A DNA stretch of 64,000 bases, taken from Pomacea canaliculata. Lineage: Eukaryota > Mollusca > Gastropoda > Architaenioglossa > Ampullariidae. Shown one piece after another: positions 45,911 to 58,327 of this stretch. The notes beneath the pieces were generated by a model. The model was not told the DNA's origin, made no database searches, and saw only the letters and a list, made by a program, of their open reading frames with translations. Both the position numbers and the translations under genes were made by a program. Positions within the stretch are counted from its first letter, which is position 1. Every line of letters begins with the position of its first letter. The stretch is from NCBI RefSeq assembly GCF_003073045.1, contig NC_037597.1, positions 9,955,217 to 10,019,216 on the forward strand, written 5' to 3'.

Positions 45911-48900
45911 CTAATCAAACCACCGTTGTTGCATAAAGTTCTGTCCTTCTTCACGAATGAAGCCAAACTGTGAATAAAACTCCACCATATGATCTTTACA
46001 TTCCAAAGACACCTTGTAGCTATTTACTGCTTTACTAAGCAAGACTGCAACATCCAGCAATCTGCAAAACAATATATTGTCTATAATCAAACAAATATAC
46101 CAATATTCTGCATTTTGTTGAATAAACAGTCGCACAACATACTCTACAATTTCATTTTCTTTGTTTACACTGAAACAATTTTTTTTTAATAAACATTGAC
46201 AGATTCATTATGTCAATTTGGGTGTGTTTATTATGTTTCTTTGTGTTTGGGAAAGTAAGAAAGAGAAAGGCGTGGAAAGCAAGATAAATGAAATACCAAG
46301 TGAGGGAAATTAAGGAAAAATTTCACATATTTTTGTAAAATGGTAGACAATTTGAAATACACACTCTATGGTGGTAACAAGCAAATTATACAAATAAATT
46401 ATTTTATGAAAAGTGAACTTGACAACATTTTTTAGCAGTGTAAGAAGATAGAGGTATTCCAGCGATTTCAGCAAAGACTGATTACAATAAGCTGAATATT
46501 TACATTTTTCCCAGCTGTTTGCCTCTGTATAGGTCACTGACCACCACATCCTCCACTCTTGCTCTCTGTGAAAAACATAATTCAAAATGTTTCCAACTTT
46601 TTTCTTCCTTTTATATATTTTCTTGAGTTCACATTAAACATTTTCCCTGGGAAACATAAACTACACAAGCTGAGTTTTCAGGATATAATTATAATTAAGA
46701 TAAATATCATAATAAACATCATAATCAATTTGATCCCACTTACTGCTGATGCACCATGGATAAACTTTTGTTCCTTGACTAGTGTAGCAGAACCAATGAC
46801 CTGTCCTGTTGTCTGATTCTCAATAACTATGATGTAGTATGTGTCAGGGCAGGCCTTCATCTGGCTGAATCTGTCTGGGACAGAAGAGACAAGATGTGCT
46901 TTCAAGTGTAATGATAAACTAATGAATATAGAATAGAAAAGACTGCCAACTCTTCAGGCAAAAAAGTAATCATGCAAAAGAAGATCTGCAAACACTTTAC
47001 CAGGGCAATGTATACAGCAGAGTAATAAACAAATAAAGCTTACTTCAAATATATTTATTGTAGGTTATTGTTTGCTCTGTGAAAAAAGTGTAAGTGGAGA
47101 CATCAAGCATCATTCAATATAACAAATGGAGCACACTAAAATTAAATCCAGAGAAAATAAAATTGCTTCTGGATGACAAGTGCCAAGTTTCTTCTCAGGT
47201 ACTGAAAAAAACCCAGCTGCAGAAGCATTAAATTGTTGCGGCCCTATGCTCCTCAAAGGAGCAACAAGGAATAAACTAAACTAAGCATTAAATAAACTAC
47301 TATTGTTCACATATTAAAAAAACACTGTTGACTATAGATAATAAATAAGTCATATTAATCATAAACTCTGGGATGGGCCCATGTTAGTCTTTTTTGTTAT
47401 AGGATATAAAAATGAAAATTACTTTTGTGTGAAACTTACGGTGATATCATGAATTCTGTTTGTTAAATTGAGCAACTTTTGAAGACTATTTTTGTGAAAT
47501 CTTGGAAATGAGCTCTTAAATATAGCTATCAAAAAGGAATAAATTGCTCATTTTAATCTGCTTGAAATGGTTGAGATTCAAACACTTAGCTAGACTTACC
47601 TTCAAACTGTGCCTTTGTCACTTCTCCAACTTTAGTCAATTGCTGTAGAAGTTCCATATAACCTAACACAAAAGATACTTTCTTGACTTTTCCCAATGTG
47701 ATTTCATAGGCACAGAATAAGCCAACAATATTGATACATCTAAGACACCCAAGTGAAAGGAACAAAAACAGACAAATTAAATGGCTCTATTAATATGCTA
47801 ATTAATGAAATAATGACAAAGTGGAGTTATTATACAATAGTTTCTCCACTGTTATCTCTGTATTAAGATCTTGGGAAATAGGAATAATTGCCATACACAA
47901 TTTTGCTCTCTCCTAGATTTGTGGATAATGTATATTTGATTCCTACATCAATGTACACTTATCTTTAGTACAAAAGTTGTACATTTTTAGTACTTTGTTG
48001 CTTGTACTTTTTTAGTACTTTGTTGCTTGTACATTTTTAGTACTTTGTTGCTTGTACTTTTTTTGACAGCTTTTAGAAATGTTGTTGTAGTTCTTATAAT
48101 TATAGTTATATTATAGTTCTTAATGCTGTTATAAATGTTTTGATCTCATATTATGAAAACATGTGGCTACAGTAAAAATAAAAGTTCAGACTTCAATTTC
48201 AAAGAATCAAACCAAAATCCAAAAATTATTTAAACTCTAGATTGTAAAGGAATGTACAAGCAAGCATACATATCTTTTTTATGTGAATGTCAAGCATATT
48301 GTTACCATTATGATAGTCACCAAGAGCCAAAGGTCGGATCTTTAAATTTTCTCCAGGATTCTCTGGTGTGATACCACCTTTATAACTCCCTTTACATTTG
48401 GTATAATCAAGTGATTCCAAGATTGCAGCATCAAAAAGAAAAATGTCTGCAACACCATTCTGAAATCAAAAAATCACATTCACTGATTCTCTTGCATCTA
48501 TTAAAGATAGTGCTAGAAATTTAAATATAAATCACAGATTTTGTTTATTTCATACCAAAGACATTTGATTACTTCACAATACATTCACTGATGACAGAAT
48601 AACAGAATAAGAAGTTCCACAAAGAACAAGCCCTGTAAATAAAATGGGCATCATAACGATGTTTTTGTAATCATCATAACAACTGTCCATGCCACTAGGA
48701 ATTATCGTTTTCATTCAGATCCGAAAAGCAAGTTCACTGGCAGATGAACCATTAGGAAGAGACCTCCCCGAAACATTCTCGCCTCTCACTGTGGTGACTA
48801 TTTAAAATTCCTCCTTTTGTCTCAGAACGTTATTTTCAATTGCTCTTGATAAGTTAATTTTTAAAAAATTGTAAGATAACATAGAGAAAGTGCTCTTGTC

Positions 48901-49317
48901 TTCAGGTACGATTTTAAACGCACATGCCGCTGCCCTTGGGTACACCCAAGATCGAAACAGCTACGCAGACTTGTATATTATTGATGGGAGGTCTAAACTT
49001 AGGAGGTGGTCATTTTTTGGGGAGGGTGGGGAAGCACACTTGCTTGAATATTCCTGGATGAATTTATACATCTCAACGGCCTTTTGAAATGACCCAGCTA
49101 TACAATATCGTATATCAGGAAACCATTAGTATAACCAGGATATAAGCTAGTAGTAGCATAAGGTGTTATTGGCGGGAGCTGTCGCGCGACGAATTGCATC
49201 ACGCGTACACACAGTTATACCTACTAAGGACATGGATCGACAGTATTTACAATGACATCGACAAGTTATCAGCATAATCATAAACATCTAATAGCTTACC
49301 TCTGAAAGTATTGACAT
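45911..49317 (-). CDS. GNPNAT1: Glucosamine-6-phosphate N-acetyltransferase
   Basis: This enzyme transfers acetyl from acetyl-CoA to glucosamine-6-phosphate, giving GlcNAc-6-P for UDP-GlcNAc synthesis (chitin, glycans). Six exons join in phase: 49300-49317, 48306-48459, 47600-47662, 46744-46874, 46504-46565, 45911-46061. They give 192 residues (human 184). The first coding exon holds only six codons (MSILSE). GNAT signatures: DTYYIIVIENQTTGQVIGSA, KFIHG, then RVEDVVVSDLYRGKQLGK with the acetyl-CoA loop RGKQLG, followed by NSYKVSLECKDHMVEFYSQF and GF at the substrate side. It is divergent with CRLS1. Confidence 0.95.
47237..47284 (+). repeat. SINE 3' tail fragment
   Basis: GCGGCCCTATGCTCCTCAAAG, then GAGCAACAAGGAATAAACTAA, ends in an AAACTAA repeat. 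It resembles the 3' tail of tRNA-derived SINEs common in molluscs. The 5' part is not recognisable. It lies in a GNPNAT1 intron. Confidence 0.4.
47975..48062. repeat. Tandem repeat, 25-26 bp unit, about 3 copies
   Basis: The unit is approximately TTTAGTACTTTGTTGCTTGTAC, with length variation in the T run, repeated three times in a GNPNAT1 intron. Confidence 0.8.
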
Positions 49318-49607
49318 GATCGATGTAAAAGTTGACGATCGCGAGTGTGAATGACGCGAATGTGTGGGTGTTAATATGAGAGTTCCGAGTCTCTCGCTTA
49401 CGTGGCTCTCCCACTGATAAGGTGCGTCTACTTGTGGTATTACGAAAGGTGAAAATGTACTCTCTAAATATATTGACGGGTTCAATGCCCGCTTTAATAA
49501 AATGTTCTGACAAGCATTGATATATTTTTCAGTTATAACAAGTTGGTCAGAAACTATATTCTTTCTTTAGTTTTATATTTATTTCACATACTGAGATATC
49601 CCACACA
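49318..49607. promoter_or_regulatory. Divergent promoter region of GNPNAT1 and CRLS1
   Basis: Only 290 bp separate the two start codons, so both promoters and 5' UTRs must fit here, or one transcript starts inside the other gene. The GNPNAT1 side is rich in CG (for example GACGATCGCGAG and GACGCGAATG) compared with surrounding DNA, as expected for an unmethylated promoter. There is no TATA box at a fitting distance. Confidence 0.5.
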
Positions 49608-52600
49608 ATGCCTTTAATTGAGAGAGTACCAGCAAAGTTAACAAACATGGCAGCTCCCTTGAGAAAGTTTTGCATGTGTGGTCTTACAATATTTCAGAAT
49701 GGAGTCGTCTTTCCAGAGATCATTAATAGTAGCATTTATCGTGCATTCAGAACATATTTTAATTTGATAGGAAATCATGTCGCAACGAAGGAAAGAGCTT
49801 ATTACTGCGGATTACATCGCTGGACTGAAGTACAACATTCAAGGGTTTTGTCAGTATCACCGTCTGGAAGTAGAACTGTTGAAAAAGCATTTCCCCTTAG
49901 GAGGAAGATTAAAACATTGAATAATATGATTTCTACACATATTATGAGCAGGAAAAATATCCAGCTACATCATTCAGGCTTTATTACTTTGGATTTTTCA
50001 TGTGCATGTCGTAACTTCACATTGTCGACACGCAACACCTGTAATTCTGACAGAGCAGACGATGCTGCCTGTTCGTCACAACGTGAACAGGAGAGAGGAA
50101 TTCAGAGCACGAAAGCAAAGCGGTCTTCTGTTGAAGTTGATTTAAATGAGAGTATAAAACCGAAGGTAATTGGAAATCATACACGTTCTTTTCAATACAT
50201 TTTGATGAATCTAATGAATGATTTATCGTTTGTGTGCAAATATTTGTATATCTTTAGTCTCATTTCTCTTCCACCACCTACCCATCATTCTCATTCAACC
50301 CATAACAGATCGTTTACATTATGATTTGATAATTTCCGTCCTGTTAAAAAGATTTAAAGGAATGCCAATCTAATAACACTAAGAGAGTGTAACAACTATG
50401 GATATTTTAAAGTAAAACACTTTAAACAATCTTAAACATGAGTTTTACAAAGCATTTTTTTAAAATCTGTGTTGGACAATCTACTCCTTAACAGAAAGAA
50501 AACATCAAGACCATCCCTAACCTCTTGACAACACTGCGTATGGCATCAGCACCATTTCTTGGATACCTTGTAGTCAATGAAAACTTTACTGTGGCACTGA
50601 GCATCTTTACTCTTGCAGGAGTATCTGATCTTGTAAGTTTCCACTAGTAAGCCAATAAATATAAATCATAAAAGTGGTATTTATCAATTTTATGGCATGA
50701 AAATATCATACTAATAATTGTTAAATAAAGTACTATGTAGCAACTGTTTGTGTGTAGGGTGGGTGGGGGGAGTAATTGGTGTTTTATGCCAAGCCAGCAA
50801 CTAAGGCTATATCACAGCAAGGCAGCCAGTCCTGTAAATTTGGGTGTGTGAGACAGAGATGAGGACAACAGAGTTTTAAAAATAATCTTCACTTATTAGA
50901 GCTTTTTGCTAAATTATCTTAAACTTAACATATTTCATTTCCAGTGATAAACTGTTTTATTGGTATTAACTTTGGTATCATCAACCAAGCAGTAAAAGCT
51001 GCTTATCTTATGCTAAGGACAACATTTTAGGAGAATGCATTGCAGCAGTAATGGAATGTGTATTTTTCTATGTATATATTATCAATATTGTACACTTTAT
51101 TTTACATCTATCCATGTAAAAAAAAAAGTAAAGCTAGTGAAGAACCATAACTATTGGTGTATATGTGATACATTTTCTTTTGTGTTTTAATCAAAGCTAG
51201 ATGGGTTCATTGCACGAAACTTCAAAAGTCAGATGTCAGTTTTAGGAACTGCATTGGATCCTCTTGCTGACAAGCTTCTGATCACAGTTCTTTCAATTTC
51301 CATGACCTCTGCTGGACTTATTCCATGTAAGAGTTTAACATTTGTGTAGTTTGTCTGTTAACTTTTCACTTTTTTTTTTAAAGAATTCTCAGAAAGGTTT
51401 TGGCTGTTGTAAACATTAATTTCCAAGTACAGAAACCATAAGCAAAGAATGCCATAATTTTTGCTTCAGCCAACCTACACCAAAATGGTTTGTACTAGTG
51501 TAATCATTTTTTTTCCAGCTTTAATAATATTAAGCATAGAAAAATTCTTCCAGGATGAAAAGTACATGGCATTGATTCCCGTTATTATGTTGTCTAACAA
51601 AACACTAGAGCTTGGGTGACAGCTTGCTAAATCTCTGAATCTCCTGCTATGAATAACTAAAGCATTCAGAAAAATTTGTGTTTGTAAATTATTTGAGATT
51701 CCTTCCATTATTATTCTTGTTTATCATTTGAATGAGTTATATGCATTTTAAAACTTACCAGCATAGAGTTGCTGCTTATTATAATATCCTGAATAAGTTG
51801 TACATGTAAAAGCAAGTGTGTGAGAGACTTTAAACTTTAAACCTTTATTGTCTTTGACTTTGTCATTATGACATTAGGGAGAGATTCAAACCTAACAGCA
51901 GAATATAAAAGCCAAGTTATTCTGTAGCATTTTGATTGTGTTCGAATCCAGAAATGGATCTATGACCATCAGGCACCAAGAATTTGTGTAAGATCACCAT
52001 GCATTAGTACTCTAAGTGAAAGTACACTGTTTAATCTCTTAAGAATGCAGACATATAAGTGCATACTTTATCTGATATAGTGCACCGTTTTCTTTTTTGC
52101 ATATTAAGACTTAAGGTTCTTGTTCTCAGTAGAGAAAGTTTATGCTTAGATGAGACAGGATTCTTTAAATTGTTTAGAAATTTTAAATACATCAGTACAC
52201 ACACACACACTAGATGTTTACTCAGAGAAAGAGTTTGACTGTGTTTCTTGTGGAAGGTATGAGATGTTGAGTATGCAGGAAGAATGACTGTATGTTGCAG
52301 TGCCTCTCACAGCACTTATAGTATTCAGAGACTTGGTCCTCATTGCTGGAGGGTTTTACATTCGATACAGGTCCTTGCCAGTTCCACCTCCTGTAAGCAA
52401 TAAATGACATGTTTGGTAACTTGTTCTCATGTTCTTGTTTTCATTTCAAAAGCTTATCTAATATTTTAAAACTCTTTTATGCATGTCACAGACATGGATA
52501 CCGCAACATCAAAGCAAATGTAAATAAATCTGTGTTTTCTCCCTGTGCAATTGTGCCTGGGATGTAGAGGATGGCTAGTAGTGTAAGTGTTATTTTCAGA

Positions 52601-54035
52601 GATTGTTTGGCAGATGGTAGTTCTGCATGACATTATTTTTGTAGAGAGTGTGGGGTCCAGCAACTTAAAGGGTGGTCAGTTCCCAATCTGTCATCGCAAA
52701 ATCTCTGCTGGTGTTGTTTGGGGTGCGCACTACCAATTCCAGCAAGTTTCTTATAAAGTGAAACTGTTTTATTACTATTATAATGTGTTACTCGTGTAAA
52801 TAAATTTGGGCTGCTGGTGTCATTTGTAATTTAAGTTTTAAAATTCAAGATAATACAAGCAGAGAAAACTGCAAGGACATGTTGATAACCATGGGCTTAT
52901 GAATTGTAAATGCTTATAATTTCCTTATTCGGTGCATTTTTAAAGAAAGATTTTTGGAATCTTTTGTATTTGTATATGTTTGCCCCTGAAAATTACATTA
53001 ACTGACATTAACATTTTCTTTTCAGATAACTCTGTCTCGCTACTTTGATATTTCACATGCAACAGCTAAATTGTCACCAACATTTATCAGCAAGGTATTT
53101 TTTTTAAATCACCTATATCTGTTAATAATACAAATAAACAAAAACTTCCTCAACAGCTTATTGATAGAAAAGTTTTAGGTTACTTAAGGCAGAAAGGTTT
53201 TAGAGCACCTTTATTTCCCCAGGTTTTTTTTTTACTTGAATCTTAAACCAGCCTCCAGATTTTGTTAAATACTATTTCTCCATATTGGTTTATATAATTT
53301 ACTTTCCAACTACACAGGAAAATGACTAAATGAATATGGTGAATTTTGTATATAGTTTCTTTTATGAAAATGTTAGTTTATATATATATATAAAGTGTAT
53401 ATGCCAATTTATCCTATTAAAAAAACTTTACTTTGGAGATTTGGGAAGTTGTGCATTTTTAAGCCAACCGGCAAGATGGTTGATTCTGTGTACAGTTAAA
53501 CACAAGCTTACAATTGACACTGGTGGCTTTTTCACTTGCTGCTCCAGTATTTGGATTTGTGAACCACATATTTCTACAAACTTTATGGTGAGTTCTTAGT
53601 TGAAATAGTCTTGCATGTACATTTACTTTCCAGAGTAGGCTATTGGATGCTTCTAGACCACAAGTGGTTAATAATACATGAACAATTTTTAACTCATTCA
53701 AGATATCAGGTTGTGCATATTGATTGTTATGTTTGTTTTCACGATGGCAAAATGCTGTCCTTGAGTTAATTTTTTCATAAATTGTTTATGTAGTGTAGCT
53801 TATCTACTTTAAAAGAAAGCTAAAATAGCACTATTTGCATTTTTTTTGGTTGTTTCTTGAAAAAATATATCACAAATGTTGATTCGTGCACAATATAAAC
53901 GAGAATATTTTGATTCAATGATTTTATGTTTACAGGTATGCAGCAGGTGCAACAACAGTTTTATCAGGAGCAGACTACATGTGGTCATGGAAAAAATATG
54001 TTACTTTGCTAGAAAAAGATCAAAATGACTTGTAA
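49608..54035 (+). CDS. CRLS1: Cardiolipin synthase
   Basis: This enzyme joins CDP-diacylglycerol and phosphatidylglycerol to cardiolipin in the mitochondrial inner membrane. Seven exons join in phase: 49608-50165, 50495-50632, 51197-51326, 52301-52392, 53026-53094, 53496-53587, 53936-54035. They give 392 residues. The CDP-alcohol phosphotransferase motif spans D231-D257: D(x2)DG(x2)AR...G(x3)D(x3)D, here SDLLDGFIAR...[11 protein letters not shown]. Flanking matches to human CRLS1: [45 protein letters not shown] and FLQTLW. Several transmembrane helices are evident. The first exon encodes a 186-residue N-terminus with [13 protein letters not shown] at 49647 as an alternative start. It is longer than in human CRLS1 (301 residues) and poorly conserved, presumably presequence plus linker. 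Confidence 0.95.
50756..50837 (+). repeat. SINE-like dispersed repeat copy
   Basis: It contains GGTGTTTTATGCCAAGCCAG, then CAACTAAGGCTATATCACAG, then CAAGGCAGCCAGTCCTG. A decayed copy lies at 42876-42938 and a possible fragment (GGGGAACTGGTGTTTCAGTC) at 61400-61420. It sits in the second CRLS1 intron. Confidence 0.6.
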
Positions 54036-55422
54036 GGAAAGTTGCATCAACAAAACAATTTTCTGTGTTTACTTTGCCTTTACGATGGATCATCAGCATT
54101 TGAGAAAGAGATTATGTTGGACTTGCTTGAATATGGCTTAAGCATGTGAAATCTCATTGCATAAATGGATGTATGAAAGGATGAGAGAGTGTGCAGAGAG
54201 AGTGATAGAGAAATTTGCATATGCAGATTTTGTGTTCGTATGTCAGAAAGTGAGTGGATGCACACACACACATGTGCCTTATTTTTTGCTGAACAAAGAT
54301 GTCTTTTATTCTTTGATTCCATCAGAAGTTTAGGTCATGAAGTCTTGCTGCTTCTATGATATTCCATGTACTTCAAGAATAAGTTCTTGATCATGAATTC
54401 AAATTTTTTTCTCAATGTATAGTGGTGGAAAAATGCAATCGAAATATTATTTTTGAGAAAGTAGTGATATGTATATATGTACACACACAGAGTATTGTGT
54501 ATGACTTCTGTTTTAATAGAAGACATTTATCTCTAAGTAATTTTTCCTTCAGTGTGAGAAATAATATTAAATTGTGTGACTTGTTTTTTTCAAGATTTAT
54601 CACATACAGTTTTTTTAAAATAAATTCTAGAAATTATGCTACAGTGTTTTAAATACATAAGACTAGAATCAGAGGCAGAGATACTTTTCATTTATTAATC
54701 AGTTACTGAACAATTTTTGGGCTTGTATAGTATTATTCAAGTGTGTTAACTGGTATTCAGTAAGTCTGACATATTGCAGGCATTGATACCTACAGTTGAG
54801 CGCGGTGAACAGGGCATATTCTGTAGTGCCTTCCATTCGTCATTTGGTGTGACTTTATAGTCATGTGTGTGAGATTCATTTCCTCTTCTTCAGGCAGAAA
54901 GTGGAAAATTGGTATAAAGGATTGCTCATCGTTTCCTACAGCGTACATTCACATAGTGTTATTCATGAATATAGTCGTCAACTACTTGCTTCACGGTGGG
55001 TAGATATGAGAAGATTTTTTTTTCCTCTGTCGGAAACATGGGTCACCGAAAGACAACTCAGCTGGTGGACGGTTCAGCAGCTAAACTCATGGTAACTTAA
55101 GAGCAACACACGAGGGAGTGGACCCCTCCCTCCTTACGGCGGCAGGACTCCCGTCGGCACCTCTGCATGGTCAGAGTTTGCCCAACCTCCTCTGTACTGA
55201 TTCGCAGGGCTGGTGAAGATGATAGTGACACTAGTTATGTGTGTGCTCCTTCTTGTTCTTGCCCTCTCCCTCTCTCAAACGTTCTCTGTACGCATGAATG
55301 TTCGTATAATTTGGATTTATTTAACTCGTTACTAGAGTCACATAGGTACACGTTGTTGTAGTATTCATCAACGGCCAACGGAAGTGACATTGGCTTTGTC
55401 CAATCTGTAATCCATTTTGCTC
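54036..55422. other. CRLS1 3' UTR and intergenic DNA before the GPCR stop
   Basis: CRLS1 and the GPCR are convergent here. The first part is AT-rich UTR-like sequence. Around 55090-55210 there is a GC-richer patch without a recognisable frame, possibly the GPCR 3' UTR. Confidence 0.45.
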
Positions 55423-58327
55423 CTACTGCGTTCCAACATGAAAGTGGTGGAGACTATCGGACTCCTTTTCTTTTCGGGTGTTCTCCCTGCTTCTGTCGCA
55501 CGAGAAAATGTATCTGATTGTGGCCTGGAACTTCGAGCCCATTCGGTAGTAAACGAAGAAGTTCGTTGAGCAGTTGATGATTCTGAACTGCGTGATTATC
55601 TCCCACAACACCGAGGTCAGGTTGTAGTAGCGACCGGTGTAGCTTAGGTCGGGCACCAGAAAGGCCGAGATCTGCACCATGACCGTCGGAATGGTGCAGA
55701 CGATGAATAAAATGGACGTCGCGATAAGCATTTTGGTCAGAGCCACCTCTCGGCTCGGTAGGACGCGGGCAGAACTGTTGGCGTCTGTTGCTAAAGATGT
55801 CGCAGTCGGTGAGATGGTCGTCGTCAACAGCTGACGTCGCCAGACGACGGCTTTGTGAATCTTTAGCGCCGTGATGGCCGTGGTGACGACGATGATGACG
55901 AGCACGACAAAGGAGAAGGACGTGGAATAAAAGAAGATGTCGATAATATCGAAGACCTTTCTGTTGTCCAGATAAAACCTGCAACAAAGATGCCAAAATA
56001 GTGGTTTCACCGACAGATGGGCAGCGCTTCACTTTCAGTTCAAAACAAGAAAACTTGTTGATGGCTCCATGCCATTATTACATGAAGGAGAGCAAAGAGT
56101 GCGTTCTCAACAATGTGTGAAAATCTTCATGTGGTACAGTGTGTGGAACTTGCACACGTTCACAGTAAGTTCTACTCACGACGTGAAGGCCAGCACGTTG
56201 CTCGTGCGGTTGGTGACGGGGTCGAACTCGCAGACGACGATGTGTTTGTTGCCCGCGATGACCCAGATGCCAGCCACCAGCACAAAACAGACAACTGAAA
56301 TGATCACGGCCATGGTCGAGGTCTTGAAGTATTTCTGCGCTTTGAAGGGGCTGACCACACAGAAACACCGCTCACAAGCGATCACGCAGGACAGGAACTG
56401 GGAAGCGAACAGGAAGCCTGTCAGACCTGCCAGATTACAATTTGAAATTACTACAAATAAAATAACTGAAAAATTGGGAGGTTGCTCTGTATTTTTCTTG
56501 TTTGCATAAAACAAATATTGATAACGAAAGCATGCTTTATATTTTAAAATCATTCGCTATCATGGAACATTTTAGGCAGTGAACGATTTGTGCTTGATGA
56601 TTACAAGACGACTAAGATTCATGAAAAAATTTAAATCAACAGACGTCTTCTTTAAGTATATATTATGGTAAGTAAGCTCTTTTACGGATTAACTTCAAGC
56701 AAAAAAGAACACGTCTTATCTAGATAATAAAGTGACTTGAAGTTTTGAAATAAAAGACCAGTAAACGCGTTAAATTATACAAAGATTGGCCGAGGTCTGG
56801 GGATTCCTTCTGACCCTGGCGTTGCCTATGCATAGTCTTTTGGACAAATTCGGCCCAGTTTTGTGCATTTCATGGGAGACTAGGCACCGGCACGAAATTC
56901 CATTAATTTCTTGTTTGATGATATTCGATGAAATGTGCATCAAACACAGTTAAGCTTCATGAAGCTTGGAATCGACGAGAAGCAGCGATTAGACACTGTC
57001 CTACAGAAATCGTTCACTCACCTACTAAGTATTGCAGGAGAACGCTGGATTCACCGACAAGGTTTCTGTAGGCTTGCTCGGCCGACAGAAGAAAGAGAAC
57101 AGTGACCACAATGAGATCAGCAAGAGCTAGAGCGAAGAGACACAGGTTGATTCGCTCCCGGAGTCCATGTTTGTAGAAGACGGCGGCATTGAGGATGTTG
57201 GTAGGAAATCCCAATATGAAAAGAACTGGAACAAGTCCAGCAGGGAGAATCGTTCTGATCCAATATTCTGTCTGAAAAGTAAAGTGCATGATTACCTCAG
57301 ATTTTTAAAGTATTTTGCTTCAGATGAATGTTCTGGTTGTAAAGGTTAAACGGCTACCGTTTGTTGTCTATGGACTAGAGCTGATGATGGGCGCCAGTAC
57401 AGAGTTTCGGAACAGAAAATATAAACGTTCGATGGCTAGCTATCGTCAGTATTATTCAGCTGCTGCGGTATTGTATGAATGTGATGGCCAACATTTCTAC
57501 ATACGCAAGTTTTTAAAATCGGTAATATCCTCCCATCCCTTTAAAAGTATTTTTTTTAATGCCTTTTAGGTCATTCTTAAACATGCTGCTCATGATGAGC
57601 CGAAGTTTCTTTGTCTCTTTTCCCTCGTGTCTCAGGAACTCGAAGAACGATGGTACAAGGCAGTATGCATCACGATAGAAACACCAACGTCTCCAGATCG
57701 ATGTTGGTCTCAAGAAAGACAGGAAGAGCAAGGAAGACTGATAAGGCACGTGCAGGAAACCGTTTATGACGTCAGATATCAGACTGCAGCGGAATGAGAT
57801 CTTTGCATTTCGAAATAGAATTTTCCAATCACGAGGTCTTGAAAGTTGCAGCTTATCTCTCATAAACATCAAGGTCTTGGGGTTTCTTTTAAGCGTTGGT
57901 ATGAACTGTGTGTGTATATGTGTGTGTGTGATATTATTAAGCAAAAGGTGTTTTGCTGAGTCCTCCGTGACAGGACAAAAGCCATGGCAGTGACAGTGTT
58001 AATTTGTCATGATGAGCTACCCCATATTCCTCGAAAAATGATGATTTGTTTCTCTCTCTACCTCTGCCAGATGCTCTCATAAATGCGCATGCAGCTTATT
58101 AAAACGGCGATGATGAGTCCATCAAATCGTTTATTTTCTAAGCGGACTTTAATAAAGAAATTTATAGTGGAAGTCTGCCATACCTTGTGACTGATGAGGT
58201 CGTAAGGGTTGTCCCAAGGAACAAAGCTGGTGTTCTGTTCAAGTTTGCAGTCTGTTGGAGGAGACGACATGGAGCCTTCAGTGGCCACAGGAATGGACAC
58301 GGTGTGGTGCGAGTCTCGGGTGTACAT
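55423..58327 (-). CDS. Molluscan chemosensory-type rhodopsin-family GPCR
   Basis: Four coding exons join in phase: 58184-58327, 57022-57271, 56180-56426, 55423-55978. They give 398 residues with seven hydrophobic segments. The N-terminus has an N-glycosylation site (NTS, N32). TM1 carries GFPTNILNAAVFYKHGLRER and TM2 carries INLCLFALALADL. TM3 ends ACERCFCVVSPFKAQ, so DRY is replaced by ERC (150-152). Loop 3 has Thr/Ser-rich sequence and SREVALTKML. TM7 reads NCSTNFFVYYRMGSKF in place of NPxxY. No cysteine lies at the top of TM3, although loop 2 has one (VVCEF). These features match the large receptor family described as chemosensory in Aplysia and other gastropods. The ligand is unknown. An acceptor (TCTGCAG) right before the start implies a 5' UTR exon upstream. 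Confidence 0.8.

Noticed and set aside
55454-56032. 192-codon minus-strand frame overlapping GPCR exon 4
   Set aside because: It is a shifted frame of the same exon with His/Arg-rich, non-protein-like composition.
56069-56509. 146-codon plus-strand frame across a GPCR exon
   Set aside because: It is the antisense shadow of GPCR exon 3, whose minus-strand translation shows clear receptor motifs.
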